Assembly (NCBI GenBank): GCA_018401555.1
Contig: JAGYKP010000091.1
Coordinates: 1 to 64,000, forward strand
Source of the DNA: Halomonas sp.
GTDB taxonomy: Bacteria; Pseudomonadota; Gammaproteobacteria; Pseudomonadales; Halomonadaceae
Direction: 5' to 3'
Length of the DNA stretch: 64,000 bases
Part shown: positions 47,441-56,259 of the stretch, one piece after another
Layout: every line of letters starts with the position of its first letter
Position numbering within the stretch: position 1 is the first letter of the stretch
Made by a program: the position numbers and the translations under genes
The notes under the pieces: generated by a model
What the model was told of the DNA's origin: nothing
Database searches by the model: none
The model's input: only the letters and a program-made list of their open reading frames with translations

Positions 47441-49629
47441 GCGTCTGCATCCTTGTCGGTGGGTTCGGCGTCACGGTCGACGATAACCCGGGCATCCACC
47501 ACGGCATAGCCGTCGGCGTTGACGATCACCGGGTTGAGGTCGAGCTCGGAGAGCGCCGGGTAGGCCTCGACGATGCGCGATACCTTGAGCAGCAGGTCGA
47601 CCAGCGAGGCCTTGTCGACCGCCTTCTCGCCGCGCACCCCGCCGAGGATCTTCTTGGCCTTGATCTGCTCCACCATGGACTCGGCGTCGTGGCGCGAGAG
47701 CGGGATCGAGCGGAAAGCCACGTCCTCGAGGATCTCGACGAAGATGCCGCCGAGGCCGAACATCAGCACCGGCCCGAAGATGGGATCGCGGATCACCCCG
47801 AGGATTACCTCCACCCCCTTCTTCGCCATGGGGGTGACCAGCACGCCCTCGATCTCGGCGCTGGCGTCGTACTCACGGCAGGAGGCGAGGATCGCCTCAC
47901 GGGCATCGCGCATCGCCGCCTCGCCCACCACGTTGAGCTTCACGCCACCGGCGTCGGACTTGTGCAGGATGTCCCTGGAGACCACCTTCATGGCCAGCGG
48001 CGTCTCGCCGAACCGACTGGCGGCGTCCGCCAGCTCCGCCTCGCTTCTCACCACCAGCTCCAGCGGCACCTCGATGCCGTGGTCGCGCAGCAGCCGCTTG
48101 GCCTCGTACTCGAAGAGGTCCCTGCCCTCCGCCCGGGCCTGCTGGAACATGGCACTGAGCTCGGGCAGCGGCTCCACGCTGCGCTCGCGACTCTGGCGAT
48201 GGTACTGGGCCAGGTACTGGCCACGCTCGCCCAGCGCCGAGAGCACGCGCACCGCATGCTCGATGGAGGCGTAGACCGGCAGCCCCGCCTCGTGCAGGCG
48301 GCGCAGCGCCGGCAGCCTGACCGGGGTATACAGGCTGTAGATCACCAGCGGCTTCTCGGTGGCGTTGGAGAGATCCACCATCGCCTCGGCGCCACGCATC
48401 TCGTCGCCCAGCAGCGACTCGGCGAAGCGCTGGCTGTAGCCGCCGAACATGCCCACCAGGAAGACGCTGTCGACGTTGTCATCGGCGGCGACGATCTCCA
48501 TGCAGGTGGCCAGCAGCGAGGGATTAGCATCGGTGGAGCCGGCCACATCCACCGGGTTGACGGTGGAGGCCTGGGGGAAGAGTACCTCGCGCAGCCTCTG
48601 ACGGGTCTCCTCGGAGAGCTCGGCCAGTTCCAGGCCGGCCTCGGTCAGGCGGTCGGAAGCGATGGTGGCCTGACCGCCGCCGTCGGAGACGACGGCCACC
48701 CGCTTGCCGCGCGCCTTCTGCAGCAGCCCCAGCCCCTCGGCCACAGGCAGGATCTCGTCGGACTGGTGGACCACGCTGACCCCCGACTGCTTGAGCAGGT
48801 CGACCGTCATGGCGTAGCTGCCGGCCAGGGCGCCGGTGTGGGAGCTGGCCGCCTTCTGGCCCGCCGCGGTGGAGCCCGACTTGTAGACCACCACCGGCTT
48901 CATGGCGGCGACCTCGCGGGCCACCTCCAGGAACTTGCGCCCGTCGCGGAAGCCCTCCACATAGAGGGTCGCCACCCGGGTGTGGTGATCCTCGCCGAGA
49001 TAACGCAGGTAGTCGTTGAAACCGATGTCGCTCTGGTTGCCGGGGCCGACGTAGGTGGAGAACCCCACCTGGCCGTTGTGCTGTGCCTCCAGCGCCAGCG
49101 ACAGCAGCATGTTGCCGGACTGCGAGATGATCCCCACGTCGCCGGGTTTGACGTTGTCCAGCGACAGCAGGTTGACCCGGTGGTGCAGGTTGAAGATGCC
49201 CGAGGTGTTGGGGCCGATGATGCGCACGCCGTGGGCACGCGCCCTCTCCATCATCTCGCGCTCGAGCTCGGCCCCCTCCTCGCCGGTCTCGGCGAAGCCG
49301 CTGGCGAGGATCACCGCCCCCTTGATGCCGCGCCGGCCGCACTCGGCGATCAGCCCGGGCACCGTGGCCGCCGGGGTGCAGATCAGCGCCAGCTCGGGAT
49401 TGCCGGGGATGGCGGTGACCGAGGGCCACGCCTTGACCCCGAGGATCATGTCGGCCTTGGGGTTGACCGGGTAGATCTCGCCCCGGTAGCCATCCTTGAT
49501 CAGGCCCACCATGGCCTTGTAGCCGCGCTTGGTGGGGTCGGCGGAGGCGCCCACCACGGCGATGCCGGTGGGGGCCAGGATGTCGTGCAGCGGGCTGCGG
49601 GTGGGGAGGTGTCCTTCGATGGGATTCAT
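47437..49629 (-). CDS. ADP-forming acetate/acyl-CoA ligase family protein
   Basis: 730 residues in the fused ADP-forming acyl-CoA synthetase order: CoA-binding Rossmann domain (VVGASADPTKRGYKAM, IGPNTSGIFN), succinyl-CoA-synthetase-like middle domain with the phosphohistidine loop KAASSHTGALAGSYAM, and C-terminal ATP-grasp (LVVRSEAELADAASRFGE, LKVVSRDILHKSDAGGVKLNV, MFGLGGIFVEILEDVAFR). No GNAT acetyltransferase domain is attached, unlike Pat-type proteins. Expected to activate an organic acid to its CoA ester or run in reverse. It is co-transcribed with two crotonase-fold genes and lies opposite an RpiR regulator. Complete. Confidence 0.9.
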   Translation of the reverse strand: MNPIEGHLPTRSPLHDILAPTGIAVVGASADPTKRGYKAMVGLIKDGYRGEIYPVNPKADMILGVKAWPSVTAIPGNPELALICTPAATVPGLIAECGRRGIKGAVILASGFAETGEEGAELEREMMERARAHGVRIIGPNTSGIFNLHHRVNLLSLDNVKPGDVGIISQSGNMLLSLALEAQHNGQVGFSTYVGPGNQSDIGFNDYLRYLGEDHHTRVATLYVEGFRDGRKFLEVAREVAAMKPVVVYKSGSTAAGQKAASSHTGALAGSYAMTVDLLKQSGVSVVHQSDEILPVAEGLGLLQKARGKRVAVVSDGGGQATIASDRLTEAGLELAELSEETRQRLREVLFPQASTVNPVDVAGSTDANPSLLATCMEIVAADDNVDSVFLVGMFGGYSQRFAESLLGDEMRGAEAMVDLSNATEKPLVIYSLYTPVRLPALRRLHEAGLPVYASIEHAVRVLSALGERGQYLAQYHRQSRERSVEPLPELSAMFQQARAEGRDLFEYEAKRLLRDHGIEVPLELVVRSEAELADAASRFGETPLAMKVVSRDILHKSDAGGVKLNVVGEAAMRDAREAILASCREYDASAEIEGVLVTPMAKKGVEVILGVIRDPIFGPVLMFGLGGIFVEILEDVAFRSIPLSRHDAESMVEQIKAKKILGGVRGEKAVDKASLVDLLLKVSRIVEAYPALSELDLNPVIVNADGYAVVDARVIVDRDAEPTDKDADA

Positions 49630-49725
49630 ATGCTGGCTGACCTTGCCCTGGGGGCGAATGACGGGTGTGGTTCCGGCCCGGCGGTGGCCGGGCGATAGCG
49701 ATTCGGCGGTGTGTGGCGCCGCGTG

Positions 49726-50526
49726 TCAGCGGCCCTCGAAGCGCGGCGCGCGCTTCTCGGCGAAGGCGTCGATGCCCTCCTGCCAGTCCCGGGTGGTGCC
49801 GACGAACATCATGCCCTCGAGCTCGGCGGTCAGGCAGGCGTCCAGGGTGCGCTCGCCGGACATGGTCAACTGCTCCTTGGCAAGCTGCATGGAAAACGGC
49901 GCCTTGGCGGCGACCTTCTCGGCAAATGCCAGGGTGGCGTCGAGAAAGCCCTCATCGGGATAGTGGCGATTGGCCAGGCCGATGCGCACCGCCTCGGGGC
50001 CGTCGATGCGCTCCCCCAGGAAGACCAGTTCGCGAGCCTTGGCCAGGCCGACCAGGCGCGGCAACAGCCAGGTGACACCGCCGCCCAGGAAGTTGCCGAT
50101 AGAGACCTCGGGCAGGCCGATCTGGGCGCTGTCGGCCATCAGCAGGAAGTCGGCGGCGAGGGCGATCTCGGCCCCGGCACCCAGGGCGTAGCCGTTCACC
50201 GCGGCAATCACCGGGGTTTTCATCTGCATCAGGCGCTTGCAGACGATCTGCTCACCCTGCAGGTACTGGCGGCGATCGAAGGCGGTGCGCCCGGCCTTGT
50301 GCTCCTTGAGGTCGGCGCCGACACAGAAGGCACGTCCCTCGCCGGTGATCACCACCACGCGCACCTCGGGATCCTGCTCGGCCACGGTCAGGGCATCATT
50401 GAGCTCGTCGTAGAGCACCTGGGTCACGGCGTTGAGGCGATGGGGTCGGTTGAGGCGAATCTCCTGCACCTGGCCGTGGCGGCGAAGGATGAGGGTCTCG
50501 GGGTCTGACGAGGCGGCATGGCTCAT
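49726..50526 (-). CDS. Enoyl-CoA hydratase/isomerase
   Basis: 266 residues. Both catalytic glutamates are present: Glu in NGYALGAGAEIALAADF and Glu in SAQIGLPEVSIGNFLGGG, with the oxyanion segment GRAFCVGADLKEHKAG. It is therefore likely a working hydratase, in contrast with the paralog at 46637. First gene of the catabolic operon, about 96 bp before the synthetase gene. Its 5' side faces the RpiR-family gene across a 268-bp control region. Complete. Confidence 0.9.
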   Translation of the reverse strand: MSHAASSDPETLILRRHGQVQEIRLNRPHRLNAVTQVLYDELNDALTVAEQDPEVRVVVITGEGRAFCVGADLKEHKAGRTAFDRRQYLQGEQIVCKRLMQMKTPVIAAVNGYALGAGAEIALAADFLLMADSAQIGLPEVSIGNFLGGGVTWLLPRLVGLAKARELVFLGERIDGPEAVRIGLANRHYPDEGFLDATLAFAEKVAAKAPFSMQLAKEQLTMSGERTLDACLTAELEGMMFVGTTRDWQEGIDAFAEKRAPRFEGR

Positions 50527-50794
50527 GGTGTCGAAAGCGCTCCGGCATGGTGGCGATCAATAACGCGGCGATCGATAACGGGCGGCGGACGTTTCCGCCA
50601 TTGAAAACAAACGTGTCATTATCGATCAGATTTCAGCACGCTTGTTCTGCCTGCATCCTAACCAAGGGCCGCCCCATGGTCAATACGTGCGTGCCACATA
50701 GAACTACACATAGAAACGATTGTTTCACCCCATGCCGAACACATCGGTTACAATGCGCGCCCCTGCCTCATCCACGACCACTCAGGAGACCGCC
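50527..50794. promoter_or_regulatory. Divergent control region with GATCRATAA repeats
   Basis: GATCAATAA at 50555-50563 and GATCGATAA at 50570-50578 are direct repeats 15 bp apart within a longer GGCGATC-ATAACG unit; the same 9-mer is inverted at 50619-50627 (TTATCGATC). They sit just upstream of the hydratase gene and are candidate sites for the RpiR-type regulator encoded opposite. Confidence 0.5.
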
Positions 50795-51712
50795 GTGCTG
50801 GAAAACGATCGCCAAGACGACGCCCCGGTGGACGCAGGCCCAAGCCGCCTGGACGCGGTCAACCAGCAGCTCGCCGAGGCCTATCCCGAGCTCAGCCCGC
50901 AGCTCAAGCTGGCCGCGGGCTACGTGCTGGAACACCCGGTGGAGATCGCCTTCCAGTCGATCCGCAAGTCGGCCTCGGCGGCCGCGGTCACCGCCTCGTC
51001 GCTGGTGCGCCTGGCCAAGCGCCTGGGCTTCGACAGCTACGAGCAGTTCCGCGAGGTGTTCCAGTCGGCGGTGCAGGCCGGCCCGGTGGAGCTCTCCGGG
51101 CGTGCCAGCCAGCTGCGCAGCCTGGCCAGCCAGACCGATGACCAGGTGTTCCTCGATGTGGGGGACGCCGCCTTCGACAATATCGGGCGGCTGTTTACCG
51201 CGGACAACCAGGCGCGGGTGCGCGAGGCCGCCCGGCTGCTGCTGGGGGCCGACAGGATCGCCGTGGTGGGGTTTCGCGACACCTTCGCCTGCGCCTACCA
51301 CTTCGCCTACGTGGGGCGCATCGCCATGCCCAATATCCAGCTGATCCGCGGCCAGGAGGGGGGACTGCTTACCGAGCTTGCACCCTTCGGCGAGGGGGAC
51401 GTGGTCGTGGTCTTCGGCTTCGAGCCCTACTGCGCCGAGACCATGCGGGCACTCGAGATCACCCGGGCCGCGGGGGTCAGCGCCATCGTCATCACCGACA
51501 CCCTGCGCTCGCCGCTGGTGCCGGGGGCCACCATCACCTTCCCGGTGGCCAACGCCACGCCGCACTTCTTCCCGTCGATCCTCTCCGCCATCACCCTGGT
51601 GGAGACGCTGCTTGCCGAGTGCGTGGCCTTCGGCCCGGATGACCTGGTGGACAACGTGGCGAGCTTCGAGTCGCGAATGCGGGCGATGGGCGCCTATGTG
51701 GAGAGCGGATAG
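50795..51712 (+). CDS. MurR/RpiR-family transcription regulator
   Basis: 305 residues from GTG 50795, which is preceded by AGGAG at seven bases; longer in-frame starts at 50720 and 50732 lack a site. N-terminal HTH_6 domain (SPQLKLAAGYVLEHPVEIAFQSIRKSAS, TASSLVRLAKRLGFDSYEQFREVF) and C-terminal SIS sugar-phosphate-binding domain (DRIAVVGFRDTFACAYHFAYVG, VVVFGFEPYCAETMRALEI, VSAIVITDTLRSPLVPGA). It is divergent from the acyl-CoA operon, so it probably regulates it, with an acid or CoA-linked ligand rather than a sugar phosphate. That is inference. Complete. Confidence 0.88.
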   Translation: MLENDRQDDAPVDAGPSRLDAVNQQLAEAYPELSPQLKLAAGYVLEHPVEIAFQSIRKSASAAAVTASSLVRLAKRLGFDSYEQFREVFQSAVQAGPVELSGRASQLRSLASQTDDQVFLDVGDAAFDNIGRLFTADNQARVREAARLLLGADRIAVVGFRDTFACAYHFAYVGRIAMPNIQLIRGQEGGLLTELAPFGEGDVVVVFGFEPYCAETMRALEITRAAGVSAIVITDTLRSPLVPGATITFPVANATPHFFPSILSAITLVETLLAECVAFGPDDLVDNVASFESRMRAMGAYVESG

Positions 51713-51773
51713 CCACAAGGAGAAAGCCGCAAGCCATACACAGGGCAATCGCAGTTAGCCATGCTGCGATAGC

Positions 51774-51902
51774 GAAAGGCGCCGGGGACAGGTCGGAGAG
51801 GGGGTCCGAGGACCAGGGACGGCCGAGGTAGCGTACAGGGAGGTATTCATAGCGCCCCCTCGAAGGCCTGTCGCCGGAGAAGCCTTGAGCGGTGTCGCCA
51901 TC
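51774..51902. repeat. MITE-like non-coding element with inverted arms
   Basis: About 129 bp with imperfect inverted arms: CCGGGGACAGGTC...GAGGGGG (51782-51804) and the matching CCCCCTC...GGCCTGTCGCCGG (about 51855-51877), 18 of 23 positions pairing. An inner hairpin GGTCC-GA-GGACC is present at 51803-51814. A 9-bp direct repeat TGCGATAGC flanks it (51765-51773 and 51903-51911), as a target-site duplication would. No open frame. Confidence 0.5.
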
Positions 51903-51915
51903 TGCGATAGCACTT

Positions 51916-51942
51916 AAGCCGCAAGGGGTTCCCTTGCGGCTT
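51916..51942. terminator. Terminator between the RpiR and quinone oxidoreductase genes
   Basis: AAGCCGCAAGGG / CCCTTGCGGCTT, a perfect 12-bp stem with loop GTT. It separates convergent genes and probably serves both. Confidence 0.8.
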
Positions 51943-51965
51943 GATCCTTGTGCCTTGGAACGGCG

Positions 51966-52943
51966 TCAGGGCAGCAGGATGGTGGAGCCGGTGGTCTTGC
52001 GACCCTGCAGCGCATCCTGGGCCTTGCCGGCCTCGGCGAGCGGGTAACGGCTTGAGATATCGACCTTCACCTTGCCGCTCTCCAGCATCTCGAACAGCTC
52101 GGCGGCCATCGCCTCCAGGCGCTCGCGGGTGTCGGCATAGCCGTTGAGGCTGGGACGCGTGGTATAGAGCGAGCCCTTCTGGTTGAGGATCCCCAGGTTG
52201 ACGCCTTCCACGGCGCCGGAGGCGTTGCCGAAGCTGACCATCAGCGAGCGTGGCTTGAGGCAGTCCAGGGAGGTCTCCCAGGTATCCTTGCCCACCGAGT
52301 CATAGACCACGTCGCACATCGCGCCATCGGTCAGCTCGCGCACCCGCTCGACCACATCCTCCTTGGTGTAGTCGATGGTAGCCCAGGCGCCGTTCTTCTC
52401 GGCCAGCGCCGCCTTCTCCGGCGAGCTGACGGTGCCGATCAGCCTGACACCCAGCGCCCTGGCCCACTGGCAGGCGATGGAGCCCACCCCGCCGGCGGCG
52501 GCGTGCCAGAGGATGGTCTCGCCGGCCTCGACCCGGTGGGTCTGACGCATCAGGTACTGCACGGTCAGGCCCTTGAGCATGCTCGCCGCGGCGGTCTCGA
52601 AGTCGATGCCGTCGGGCAGTACCACCACCTTGTCGGCGGGCAGGGTGTGCAGCTCGGCGTAGGCACCCAGGGGGCCCTGGGCGTAGGCGACGCGATCGCC
52701 CGGCCTGAGGTGGGTCACCCCATCGCCCACGGCGTCGACCACGCCGGCCGCCTCGGTGCCCAGCCCGGAGGGGAGCGAGGGTGCCGGGTAGAGGCCGGTG
52801 CGAAAGTAGATGTCGATAAAGTTGAGGCCGACGGCACGGTTGGCGACCCTCACTTCGCCGGGGCCTGGCTCTGCCGGGCTGACGTCGACGAGTTCGAGGA
52901 CCTCGGAGCCGCCGGTACGGGCAAACTGGATACGCTTGGCCAT
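51966..52943 (-). CDS. qor: NADPH:quinone oxidoreductase (zinc-independent MDR family)
   Basis: 325-residue medium-chain reductase of the QorA type. No structural or catalytic zinc ligands are visible; GLGTEAAGVVDAVGDGV and the NADPH motif AAAGGVGSIACQWARALG define the subfamily, with NFIDIYFRTGLYP near the N-terminus and GKTTGSTILLP at the end. ATG 52943 follows AAGGA at ten bases. It reduces quinones by one electron or handles reactive carbonyls in relatives. Complete. Confidence 0.93.
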   Translation of the reverse strand: MAKRIQFARTGGSEVLELVDVSPAEPGPGEVRVANRAVGLNFIDIYFRTGLYPAPSLPSGLGTEAAGVVDAVGDGVTHLRPGDRVAYAQGPLGAYAELHTLPADKVVVLPDGIDFETAAASMLKGLTVQYLMRQTHRVEAGETILWHAAAGGVGSIACQWARALGVRLIGTVSSPEKAALAEKNGAWATIDYTKEDVVERVRELTDGAMCDVVYDSVGKDTWETSLDCLKPRSLMVSFGNASGAVEGVNLGILNQKGSLYTTRPSLNGYADTRERLEAMAAELFEMLESGKVKVDISSRYPLAEAGKAQDALQGRKTTGSTILLP

Positions 52944-53024
52944 GAAGGTGTTTTCCTTGTGCTGCCTGCTGGATGAGCCCACCAGTCAAGCGCCATGGCC
53001 AGGCGGGGTCAAGTCACGCCGCCT

Positions 53025-53603
53025 TCACAGCGTAGCAGGAAAGGCTTCCAGGCCACGGATGAAACGCGCCTTGTAGTCATCGAACTGCTGGCGGTCCTGC
53101 TTGAAGGACTGGATCACCGCCGCCTCGTCGAAGGTCAGTGCCCGGGGCAGGTCCTCAAGGGAACTGGCCGGATGCCTGGGACCCAGCCCGATACGCACCC
53201 CGGCCTTGCCGTCCAGCCAGCGCGAGATGCCCGCTTCGCGAAAGCGTGCCTCCTGCTCGGCGTCCCGGGCATCGACACGCAGGGGAGCCTTCTGCGCCAG
53301 CTCGGCCACCAGCCGCTCGGCGGGCCTGGCCACGCCCGGCGGTTCCTGGTCGAGTTCGGCCAGCAGCATCACGGTCATGCTGCTGCCGAGTTCGTCGAGC
53401 ACCAGCAGCGCCAGCGCCACCGGGCGTGAACGATCATCCACCAGCGCCAGCACCCTGGCCGCCTCCTGCTCGATCAGTACCCCCAGGGTGCCGGCGAAGG
53501 TCGCCAGCGGCCGCAGTCCCGCCTCATGGCCATAGGACTCGGCGCACAGCCGGGCCAGGCAGGCCTCGCGCTGACCGGGATTCTTGATATGCACGACTCT
53601 CAT
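53025..53603 (-). CDS. Conserved hypothetical protein, possible GNAT-like fold
   Basis: 192 residues, no membrane segment or signal. The alternating pattern of the N-terminal half (RREACLARLCAESYG..., VALALLVLDELGSSMTVMLLAELDQ) resembles the first beta-alpha units of GNAT acetyltransferases, but no clear acetyl-CoA P-loop is seen, so I do not assign it. ATG 53603 has GAGAGCGAG upstream. It stands between the convergent-facing quinone reductase and the divergent phosphodiesterase gene. Not recognised. Confidence 0.6.
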   Translation of the reverse strand: MRVVHIKNPGQREACLARLCAESYGHEAGLRPLATFAGTLGVLIEQEAARVLALVDDRSRPVALALLVLDELGSSMTVMLLAELDQEPPGVARPAERLVAELAQKAPLRVDARDAEQEARFREAGISRWLDGKAGVRIGLGPRHPASSLEDLPRALTFDEAAVIQSFKQDRQQFDDYKARFIRGLEAFPATL

Positions 53604-53749
53604 CTCGCTCTCCTCGCATCGTGGGTACCGCTACCACCAGGGCCCAAAATCGCGCAGCCTACCATATCCAGGCCGGGGTGGATGGCGCTACGCTACCGCC
53701 AGGTTCCTCGCCGCCAGTGACGGCGCCTCGCTGACCAGGATGACGGCCC

Positions 53750-54498
53750 ATGCCCCACCCCGACATTTCTCTCCCCCGCCTGATCGCCCATCGCGGCCTG
53801 TCCGCCCATGCCCCGGAGAATACCCTGGCCGCCGTGCGCGCCGCCCACGCCGCCGGCTGCGCCTGGGTCGAGCTGGATGTGCAGCTGCTGGGCGATGGCA
53901 CCCCGGTGATCTGGCACGATGCCGGCATGCGCCGCTGCTCGGACGCCAGCGGCCGACTCGCCGACCTGAACCTGCCCACGGCCCGCCGGCTCGACGTGGG
54001 GGCCTGGTTCGGTGACGCCTTCCGTGGCGAGCGCATCGCTACCCTGAACGAGATGCTCAGGCTGATCGATGAGTGCGGGATGGGCCTCAACCTGGAGCTC
54101 AAGGTCAACCGCGGGCGCAGTGCCGCGGCGCTGGTCGAGGAGGCGGTACCCGCCGCCCTCGATGCCCTGCCGCCGGAGCGGCTGATCGTCTCCTCCTTCA
54201 ATGACGACGCCCTGGCCTGCGCCCGCGAGCTGGCGCCCGCCTCGCGGCTGGCGCTGGGCGTGCTCTTCGAGGGATCGGCCGCGGCTGGCGGAGCCGTTGC
54301 ACGGCGCTGGAGGCATTCAGCGTCCACGCCGACTGGCGTCGCCTGAGCCGGCGCGGGGCCACGGCGGTCAAGGATGACGGCTACGCCCTGCTCTGCTATA
54401 CGCCCAACGACCCGGCGGCCTTCGCCCACCTGTGGCAGTGGGGCGTGGATGCGGCGATCAGCGACGAGCCGAGTCGCTTTATCGGCCACCTGCCGTGA
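53750..54498 (+). pseudogene. ugpQ: Glycerophosphodiester phosphodiesterase (one frameshift)
   Basis: Hydrolyses glycerophosphodiesters to glycerol-3-phosphate and an alcohol. GDPD barrel motifs in order: LIAHRGLSAHAPENTLAAV (metal-binding Glu and catalytic His), WVELDVQLLGDGTPVIWHDAGMRR (second His), GLNLELKVNRG. The frame changes near 54295, and ALEAFSVHADWRRLSRRG, VKDDGYALLCYTPNDPA and WGVDAAISDEPSRF complete the barrel to the stop at 54498. About 249 codons. It has no signal peptide, so it is cytoplasmic like UgpQ. It uses lipid-derived glycerophosphodiesters; a link to PldA products is possible but only a suggestion. Confidence 0.9.
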
Positions 54499-54522
54499 TT
54501 CCTCGCTGCGGCCCCCATCACG

Positions 54523-54552
54523 ACGACGGGCCGCCCAGGGGCGGCCCGTCGT
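54523..54552. terminator. Hairpin between convergent genes
   Basis: ACGACGGGCCGCCC / GGGCGGCCCGTCGT, a perfect 14-bp stem with a 2-base centre, 24 bp after the phosphodiesterase stop and 18 bp from the permease stop. Bidirectional terminator. Confidence 0.75.
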
Positions 54553-54570
54553 GGCGCGAGCGCGGCACAA

Positions 54571-55977
54571 TCAGCGTGCGGCGGGCTCGGGCTCCTCGCT
54601 TTCCACCGCCATGTCATCCTCGACATGGATCGGCTCCTGCTCCTCGGCCTCGCGGGCGCCCCGCAGGCGGTACTCGACCATGAAGTAGAGCACCAGGCCG
54701 ACGCCCAGGCCCCAGGCCGCACCGTGGGTGGCCAGCACCACGCCCATGATCCCGGCCACCCCCATGGCGGTGGCGTTCTTGATCTGCTCCACCGCCACGG
54801 CGATGCACAGATAGCCGGTGATCAGCAGGGTGATGGAGAGCGCGATGGGCAGCACCGGGCGGAACAGGGTGATCAGCGGCAGCATGAACAGGGCCAGGAA
54901 GCCGACGATCCAGAACACCGAAGCACCACCGTAGATGGTATCCATCGCCTTGCGGCCGTAGCGGTAGCGCTCGGCCACGGTGGCCATGGCACCGGTGAAC
55001 AGCGGCCCGGCCAGGCCCGGATAGGGGGCCAGCAGCGAGTGCATCAGGTTGCGCAGGCCGGTGATCAGGTGGACACGGTCCACGTTGACCTCGATCTGCT
55101 CGTCGGGCCGCAGGTGGTCGACGCGCTTGATCAGGCTCTGCCCGACGATGATGTCACCGAAGGCGATGATATAGGCGATGATTGCGGTGGGTATCGCGGC
55201 AATCAGCAGTTCGATGCCGGGCAGCCCGACCGTGAAGGGCAGGTAGGCCCAGATGCCGCTGAAGTCCGGCACGGCCACGCCCCACTCGACGGCGGGCAGC
55301 GGATACTCGCCCATGCCCCAGCCGATGGCCATGGTCACCAGCATGCCGGGGACCATGCCGTAGGCGGCAATGTTGCGCGCCCAGCGATACTTCTCGGTGA
55401 GGTCGCGGAAGGAGAGCGAGAACAGCACATAGAGAGTCACCAGGCCACCGATGCCCAGCGAGATCGGCGTGTTGTAGAGCCGTCCCCCTTCACTGATCTC
55501 GCCGCTGATGGCGGCGATGCCGGCGCCCAGCAGGATGCCCGCCTTGATCGAGTCTGGCACGTTGTTGACCAGCTTCGAGCCGAGTCGGGTGACCGCCATG
55601 ATCAGGAAGATCGCAGTCACCACCAGCTGCAGCGCGACCATGGCGCGAATCGCCTCCGGGCCGGGCGTGAAGTCGCTCAGGAACAGCAGCACCACCGGAA
55701 TCGCCGGGGTAATCCAGCCGGCGATAAAGGGCACGCCCAGCAGCGGCGGCAGCATGAAGCCCACCCCGCACACCACCACGTATGCCAGCGCCACCTCGTA
55801 GGGCAGCCCCAGATACTGCTCGAGCAGCGGGATCATGCCCATGGCGATGACGAACATCACCAGCGCCTGGATGGTCTCGGGAATCTCCCAGCGGAAATGG
55901 ATGAAGGGCAGGCGGAGCTTGAAGGGGCCCAGCGGCCAGTAGGGGTGTTCCTCACCGTGTTCGCGTTTCAGCAGCAC
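54571..55977 (-). CDS. NCS2/solute carrier 23-like permease
   Basis: 468-residue membrane protein with about twelve helices and paired Gly-rich half-helices typical of the 7+7 inverted-repeat transporters. GVGFMLPPLLGVPFIAGWITPAIPVVLL is the first half motif region, and AIPTAIIAYIIAFGDIIVGQSLIKRV with an acidic residue falls in the substrate-binding TM8-like helix. The extended cytoplasmic tail is acidic (EEQEPIHVEDDMAVESEE). GTG 55977 has GAGGA eight bases upstream. The family moves purines, pyrimidines or carboxylates; specificity cannot be read from this sequence. Complete. Confidence 0.75.
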   Translation of the reverse strand: MLLKREHGEEHPYWPLGPFKLRLPFIHFRWEIPETIQALVMFVIAMGMIPLLEQYLGLPYEVALAYVVVCGVGFMLPPLLGVPFIAGWITPAIPVVLLFLSDFTPGPEAIRAMVALQLVVTAIFLIMAVTRLGSKLVNNVPDSIKAGILLGAGIAAISGEISEGGRLYNTPISLGIGGLVTLYVLFSLSFRDLTEKYRWARNIAAYGMVPGMLVTMAIGWGMGEYPLPAVEWGVAVPDFSGIWAYLPFTVGLPGIELLIAAIPTAIIAYIIAFGDIIVGQSLIKRVDHLRPDEQIEVNVDRVHLITGLRNLMHSLLAPYPGLAGPLFTGAMATVAERYRYGRKAMDTIYGGASVFWIVGFLALFMLPLITLFRPVLPIALSITLLITGYLCIAVAVEQIKNATAMGVAGIMGVVLATHGAAWGLGVGLVLYFMVEYRLRGAREAEEQEPIHVEDDMAVESEEPEPAAR

Positions 55978-56259
55978 GTCGTATCCTCATGAATTCTGGT
56001 TATTCACCTGTAGGTCCTCTCGTCGTCGTTGTTGTTATGGTCATGGGGTTTTACGTGCATGCTGTAGCCGCGAACATTCGACTTTGGGTCAGCGCCTCAC
56101 GCGGTAATGCCGCGAAGATTGTCGACAGAAAACCGTCAATCGGTGGCTTATCGCCGGATAACGACGCGTTAGACGCAGATAGGCGCCGTTTCTGTCGACA
56201 GAAACGGCGCCTATCCGCTGGGTGACGTTGACGTAAACTTTAGTCCTGCTCGACCTTGG
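55978..56259. other. Intergenic region with a 38-bp perfect palindrome
   Basis: Contains two 19-base arms (56178-56215) that are exact reverse complements around GTCGAC. A copy of the inner part, GTCGACAGAAA, is repeated at about 56131-56141. A 78-codon open frame crosses the region (55989-56225) but has no ribosome site and its codon use is unlike the neighbours, so I do not annotate it as a gene. Confidence 0.6.

Noticed and set aside
47689-49698. Open frame antisense to the acyl-CoA synthetase
   Set aside because: No recognisable domain, and rich in His/Gln, as expected of an antisense reading of high-GC coding DNA.
55989-56225. 78-codon open frame upstream of the permease gene
   Set aside because: No ribosome binding site, and the codon use is unlike the neighbours; the 38-bp palindrome lies inside it.
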